Shown: positions 61,401 to 64,000 of the stretch, in pieces
Layout of the letters: each line of letters starts with the position of its first letter
How positions within the stretch are numbered: the first letter of the stretch is position 1
Source of the DNA: Luteolibacter sp. Y139
Lineage (GTDB): Bacteria; Verrucomicrobiota; Verrucomicrobiia; Verrucomicrobiales; Akkermansiaceae
NCBI RefSeq assembly: GCF_038066715.1
Contig: NZ_JBBUKT010000016.1
Location: 81,335 to 145,334 of the forward strand
Direction of reading: 5' to 3'
DNA: 64,000 nt
Notes under the pieces: model-generated
Seen by the model: only the letters and a program-made list of their open reading frames with translations
Database searches by the model: none
Told to the model about the DNA's origin: nothing
Position numbers and translations under genes: made by a program

Positions 61401-63659
61401 CTGACCTTGGACGGCACGGCCGGCAGCCAGGTCAACTCCCTCACGGGTGAACTCTGGGTCGGCTCCGAGCCGAATGTGAATGCCAGCCTCACCGTCCTGA
61501 ACACCACGCTCAATGTCAGCAGCTGGCTGGCAATCGCGCGTGGCAACGGCGACGACGGCGTGACCACGGTTACGGTCACCAACTCGACGCTCACGACCGG
61601 CAACTTCAGCAACGGTTTCGCGAACGGCCTTGGTGGCAATGCGAGCGAAGCCAATGTGACCGTCACCAACAGCAACTGGACCAATGCAGGTACGATGCAT
61701 TTCTCGGAACAGTTCGCGTCGACGATCAACATGACGTTGACGAACTCGACCCTGATCACCACCGGCGGCATCACCGACTTCTCCACCGGCACGGGCACCA
61801 CGAGCACCCTGACCATTGCAGGCACCTCGGAAATGCGCACCAACCGTTACCTGTTGGGTCTCGGCACCGATTCGATCGCGAACGTGATCATCAAGGACAG
61901 CGGCCACCTCAACAAGACCGGCGGTGACTGGATGTCGATCGGCAACGGCAACAACGGCAAGGGCTTCATTACCGTGCAGGACAGCGGCAAGCTGACCAAC
62001 GTCGCCGGTGACTTCAACATCAGCGACACCGGCACGTCCCAGGGCACCCTGACCATCAAGAACAGCGCCCAGGTCACCACGGGAGGCGCCACGTTTGTCG
62101 GCAAGAACTCCGGCACGCAAGGCACGCTCGATATCCAGGGCGGCACCTTCACGGCCACCGCCAGCTTCCTGGCGGGCGGCACGGATAACGCGGCAAACAC
62201 CGCGACCGCGGTCGGCTTCATCAACCAGACCGGCGGCGACGTCATCCTCAACGGTGACGACAACCGCACCGGCTGCAGCGGCACCGCCACCTGGACGATC
62301 AGCGGCGGCACGGTCACCTCGAATGGCTGGATGACCCTCGCCCGCTACACCGGCGGCTTCGGCACCATGAATGCCAGCGGCGGCACCGTGACGCAGAACC
62401 ACGCCAACCGCCCGTTCCGCATCGCGGAACTCGGCACGGCGGTCCTGAACGTCTCCGGCACCGCAGTGGTGAGCGCCCCGAATTCCGGCGGCTTCTCGCT
62501 TGCTGGAAACGCCAGCGCTTCCGGCACCATCAACCTCAATGGTGGCACGCTGATCGCGAACAAGATCGTGGCCGGCGGTGCTGACGGAAACAGCGTGCTG
62601 AACCTGAATGGCGGCCTTCTGAAGGCCTCCACCGGTGCCGCACTGGCCTGGATTCCGGCGGGTCTGGATTCGCTCCTCGTGAACACGGGGGGTGCCAACA
62701 TCGACACCAACGGCCAGATCGTGGGAATCGCCCAAGCCATGAACGACGGCGGCGGCGCTCTCACCAAGTCGGGAGCCGGCACGCTCCAGCTCAACGGTCT
62801 CAACACCTACTTCGGCACCACCACGGCGACCGCCGGTGAAATCGGTGGCACGGGTTCGGTGGCGGGCGAGCTGGTGGTCCAGTCCGGTGCCTCGGTTGGA
62901 CCAGGCGCGGGCGGTGTCGGCACCTTCACGGTGGAAGACACGCTGGCCAGTGGTTCCTCGATCGCCGGCACCTACGTCTGCGAGATCAATGGCGCCACCG
63001 CCGACCAGCTCGCAGTTGCAGGGGACCTCAATGTCACGGGTGCGACGCTTGACTTCAATGCGCTCGCTGCTCCGACGGCTCCGTCCTATGTGATTGCCAC
63101 CTACTCCTCCATTACCGGCACCTTCGCCGTGGTGGATCTGCCGGCTGGCTACACGCTGAACTACGGCGCCACCCAGCTGACCTTGAACCAGTCGGGCACC
63201 CCATACAGCCTGTGGGCCCAGAGCTACGGCCTGGATCCGCTGACCGATGGAGCCCCCGGCGCCGACAAGGATGGCGACGGCCAGATCAACTCGGTTGAGT
63301 TCGCCCTCGGCGGTTCGCCGGTCAGCGGACAGAACAACGCCAAGATCTACTCCTTGGCGGCTGACAGCGGAGTGGACGTCGACTCGAACAGTGAGGCGAT
63401 CCTGACCATCGCGGTCCGCACCGGCACGCCTGCCTTCGCTGGCACCCCGTCGCCGACGGCCACGCAGGATGGCTACACCTACACCATCGAAGGCAGCACC
63501 ACGCTGGGCGCCTTCACCACGGTGGTGACTCCGACCCCGGCTCCGGTGACGGCTGGCCTGCCAGCGGCACCCACGGGCTACGAGTATCGCTCCTTCAGCC
63601 TGGCTGGCTCGAATGGAGTGCCCACCCGGGGCTTCATGAGGGTGGTGGTCACCCCGTGA
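58443..63659 (+). CDS. giant autotransporter-associated beta-strand repeat protein
   Basis: A 1738-residue secreted protein. The N-terminus has a long signal-like stretch (about residues 20-45, TSVLGSAAMATTWDG). The body is a Gly/Thr/Asn-rich beta-helix of repeats such as GTGTFNMTGGTWTKTGAGSS. At least three canonical PATR motifs are present near residues 529 (GGITKSGLGTLTLSSTGNTY), 853 (GVVKKGAGDVTMSTANTYDG) and 1440 (ALTKSGAGTLQLNGLNTYFG). The last 150 residues have a DKDGDGQINSVEFALGGSP calcium/anchor motif and end YEYRSFSLAGSNGVPTRGF... as in other secreted proteins of this group. No autotransporter beta-barrel is present, so the name describes the repeat only. It is likely a surface adhesin or filament. 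Start: the ATG at 58443, 12 codons below the longest frame. Confidence 0.88.
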   Translation: MKNPTKTPITRASLMATASCNNRWIASVIAGTSVLGSAAMATTWDGSTSTAWNDNTNWVGDAGTVGSNAVININSPKALITADIPLSPVDVFIGNAASTNGLVDHTAGLAGTGLNNWMFVGVGNATASGTYNCANTATTGGTFTGFGQGTGSLNVGGTSATSGRLYIGGRDTAGAGTGVVNVNTTGTLKLGNDLVVGSSGGTGTLNLDSGTITSNGWNFFGTRNAQDGGNGKLRMSGGTMTNGTTNAAGCRTYIGLGVATGSVEITGGTYNNNKSGNDTQFIVGANNLTAASTPTLTITGGTLNAGRLLTVGGTEAFGGNGGSVGPGKGSATINGAGVVVNATGEFWVGQGTASVGQVDFSAGTINSGSWVAVGRGGGTGTFNMTGGTWTKTGAGSSFIVGASGPGTLTQSAGLIDVQAGDTWMGESNTCNYTLSGTGEFRATIFQVGRNGGATGNVALNGGTLRVTRIVGGGGVENISFNGTQIVAKATDPNFIGVMDAGGATIDAGGLKVDSAGFNLTVPAALDGAGGITKSGLGTLTLSSTGNTYTGSRIVQAGQLVLNATGTGTGAITVSDGAALGIASAAGTEVLTANGLTIGTSGATTFNLNRGDLIGVTPTNALLKVTGPLVRNGTATLNVSGSRFAVGSLPLIAYDATQVSGAGTLVLGTLPDGVIGTLQNDPNFFGANQGAVYLQITSVALPKWTGKLVNRFTTGSPSIAVNTITVGNATGIVNGNVVSGPGIFPGTVVTGVAGNVVTLDQTPTADGTNVNLMFSAGPGANPGVWDTTTTNWVDQVNGAASVYANPNPVLFDDDAPGLTAVTLNTSVSPSTVTFNNTTLAYSLSGTGAIGGVNGVVKKGAGDVTMSTANTYDGVTRLEGGTLTIATIEDGGVTSPIGDSSAASTNLAIAGGILKYTGPTDSTNRGIFLDGLNGGIYTDNDLTITGQVQSNGTSSNLRKQGAGNLKFTFGGTNTLSSGGGITDVEGGSLTLDGTAGSQVNSLTGELWVGSEPNVNASLTVLNTTLNVSSWLAIARGNGDDGVTTVTVTNSTLTTGNFSNGFANGLGGNASEANVTVTNSNWTNAGTMHFSEQFASTINMTLTNSTLITTGGITDFSTGTGTTSTLTIAGTSEMRTNRYLLGLGTDSIANVIIKDSGHLNKTGGDWMSIGNGNNGKGFITVQDSGKLTNVAGDFNISDTGTSQGTLTIKNSAQVTTGGATFVGKNSGTQGTLDIQGGTFTATASFLAGGTDNAANTATAVGFINQTGGDVILNGDDNRTGCSGTATWTISGGTVTSNGWMTLARYTGGFGTMNASGGTVTQNHANRPFRIAELGTAVLNVSGTAVVSAPNSGGFSLAGNASASGTINLNGGTLIANKIVAGGADGNSVLNLNGGLLKASTGAALAWIPAGLDSLLVNTGGANIDTNGQIVGIAQAMNDGGGALTKSGAGTLQLNGLNTYFGTTTATAGEIGGTGSVAGELVVQSGASVGPGAGGVGTFTVEDTLASGSSIAGTYVCEINGATADQLAVAGDLNVTGATLDFNALAAPTAPSYVIATYSSITGTFAVVDLPAGYTLNYGATQLTLNQSGTPYSLWAQSYGLDPLTDGAPGADKDGDGQINSVEFALGGSPVSGQNNAKIYSLAADSGVDVDSNSEAILTIAVRTGTPAFAGTPSPTATQDGYTYTIEGSTTLGAFTTVVTPTPAPVTAGLPAAPTGYEYRSFSLAGSNGVPTRGFMRVVVTP

Positions 63660-63679
63660 TGTAACTTGCGAATCATCCC

Positions 63680-63711
63680 AGCCCCGGCCGCCCCAAGCGG
63701 CCGGGGCTTTT
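63680..63711 (+). terminator. terminator after the autotransporter-type gene
   Basis: AGCCCCGGCCGC and GCGGCCGGGGCT form a 12-base stem with a CCCAA loop, followed by TTTT. Confidence 0.9.
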
Positions 63712-63833
63712 CGCGACAAATCCGGACACGGCCCGCAACGGCCGATCCCCGTTTTTTAACCCTAACCTTCCGTCAGGCAGGTGATCCGGTCCTGCGGAAG
63801 TTCCTTTGAACGATTTTTCCCCGACCCAAGCCC

Positions 63834-64000
63834 ATGAAGACCTGTCATCTTGATACCCGTCTTTCCCACTCGCTCACCACTCGCCATCATCTCCTGCAGC
63901 TTGCTGGCCTGCTCGCCGGCACCACCATTCTCGGTTCGAGTTCCGCGCTTGCCGCGAACTGGACCGGCACGGTCAGCACCGACTGGAACAACTTCGCGAA
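63834..64000 (+). CDS. start of a second autotransporter-type protein, truncated
   Basis: The first 55 codons are visible. They have a long leader with a hydrophobic core (LAGLLAGTTILGSSSALAANW) and, right after cleavage, WTGTVSTDWNNFA. That matches the opening TTWDGSTSTAWNDNTNW of the preceding gene. It is therefore a paralogue in tandem, and the window ends before any repeat domain. Its promoter should lie in the 120 bases after the preceding terminator. Confidence 0.8.
   Translation, partial: MKTCHLDTRLSHSLTTRHHLLQLAGLLAGTTILGSSSALAANWTGTVSTDWNNFA

Noticed and set aside
58443..63659. CRISPR array or tandem DNA repeat
   Set aside because: The repeats are protein-level beta-strand motifs of variable spacing, with no regular direct repeat and spacer pattern.
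60762..63719. Very long antisense open frame (985 codons)
   Set aside because: It lies wholly opposite the repeat-rich autotransporter-type gene. High GC with a fixed codon pattern creates such shadows; composition is Arg/Gly-rich and shows no motif.
1..64000. Any tRNA, rRNA or phage/IS transposase
   Set aside because: I looked for cloverleaf-like and conserved rRNA stretches and for transposase motifs and saw none; a dedicated scan could still find a small RNA.

Overview
The window looks like a high-GC chromosome segment from a Verrucomicrobiota bacterium, probably close to Verrucomicrobiaceae such as Luteolibacter or Haloferula. That placement is inferred from gene content and no 16S is present. 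The supporting content is a DUF1800/DUF1501 pair with a small GspG-like protein, very large secreted mosaic proteins, autotransporter-associated beta-strand repeat proteins, Tat-exported Gfo/Idh/MocA oxidoreductases, GH43 hydrolases, and an ECF sigma factor with a membrane-anchored extracytoplasmic part. Many genes have weak or no Shine-Dalgarno sequence. I saw no tRNA, rRNA, CRISPR array, transposase or prophage.

Layout. 1-9 kb (minus strand): truncated GH43, GspG-like protein, DUF1501, a 1482-residue H-lectin/Calx-beta/CHRD/DUF1800 fusion, and an SRPBCC-ArsR pair with two candidate operators. 9-21 kb: a 2142-residue metallopeptidase mosaic, a divergent GH43, a two-gene ABC exporter, and a protein with a GYF domain and five bPH2 domains. 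21-31 kb: two secreted Hcp-fold proteins, a large methyltransferase, an esterase, a DUF6370 protein, the sigma-factor pair sharing an extracytoplasmic repeat, an amidohydrolase and a pseudopilin. Three REP-like elements lie at 25.7, 29.0 and 30.8 kb. 31-43 kb: rmuC, sodA, a four-PDZ HtrA with a degenerate protease-like partner, YceI, a metallo-beta-lactamase-fold hydrolase, EF-hand proteins, a DNA glycosylase and an RRM protein. 43-51.5 kb: an FG-GAP protein with a Pro-Glu-Lys tail, a lipoprotein, an RlmM-like methyltransferase, a glutaminase-A-family protein, a NYN-LOTUS protein and a zeta-like kinase with a small partner. 51.5-57.5 kb: a sulfatase-modifying-factor-like protein, two Gfo/Idh/MocA proteins, an MFS carrier and a stand-alone CoaC. 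57.5-64 kb: a decayed 3' end of an autotransporter-type gene, an AT-richer stretch, a 1738-residue beta-repeat protein and the start of another.

Most secreted products fit scavenging and modification of complex polysaccharides, with calcium-binding and adhesive surface proteins. The 52-57 kb block resembles a sugar or sugar-derivative uptake and redox module. Cross-cutting signals include the word YCTAACAR, which recurs in genes (all three frames, both strands) and in spacers and accounts for nearly all TTA leucine codons. Other notable points are the sigma factor and partner sharing a W-x(2-3)-[DSE]-P-x2-A repeat, the active-protease plus pseudoprotease pair, and the dispersed palindromic elements.
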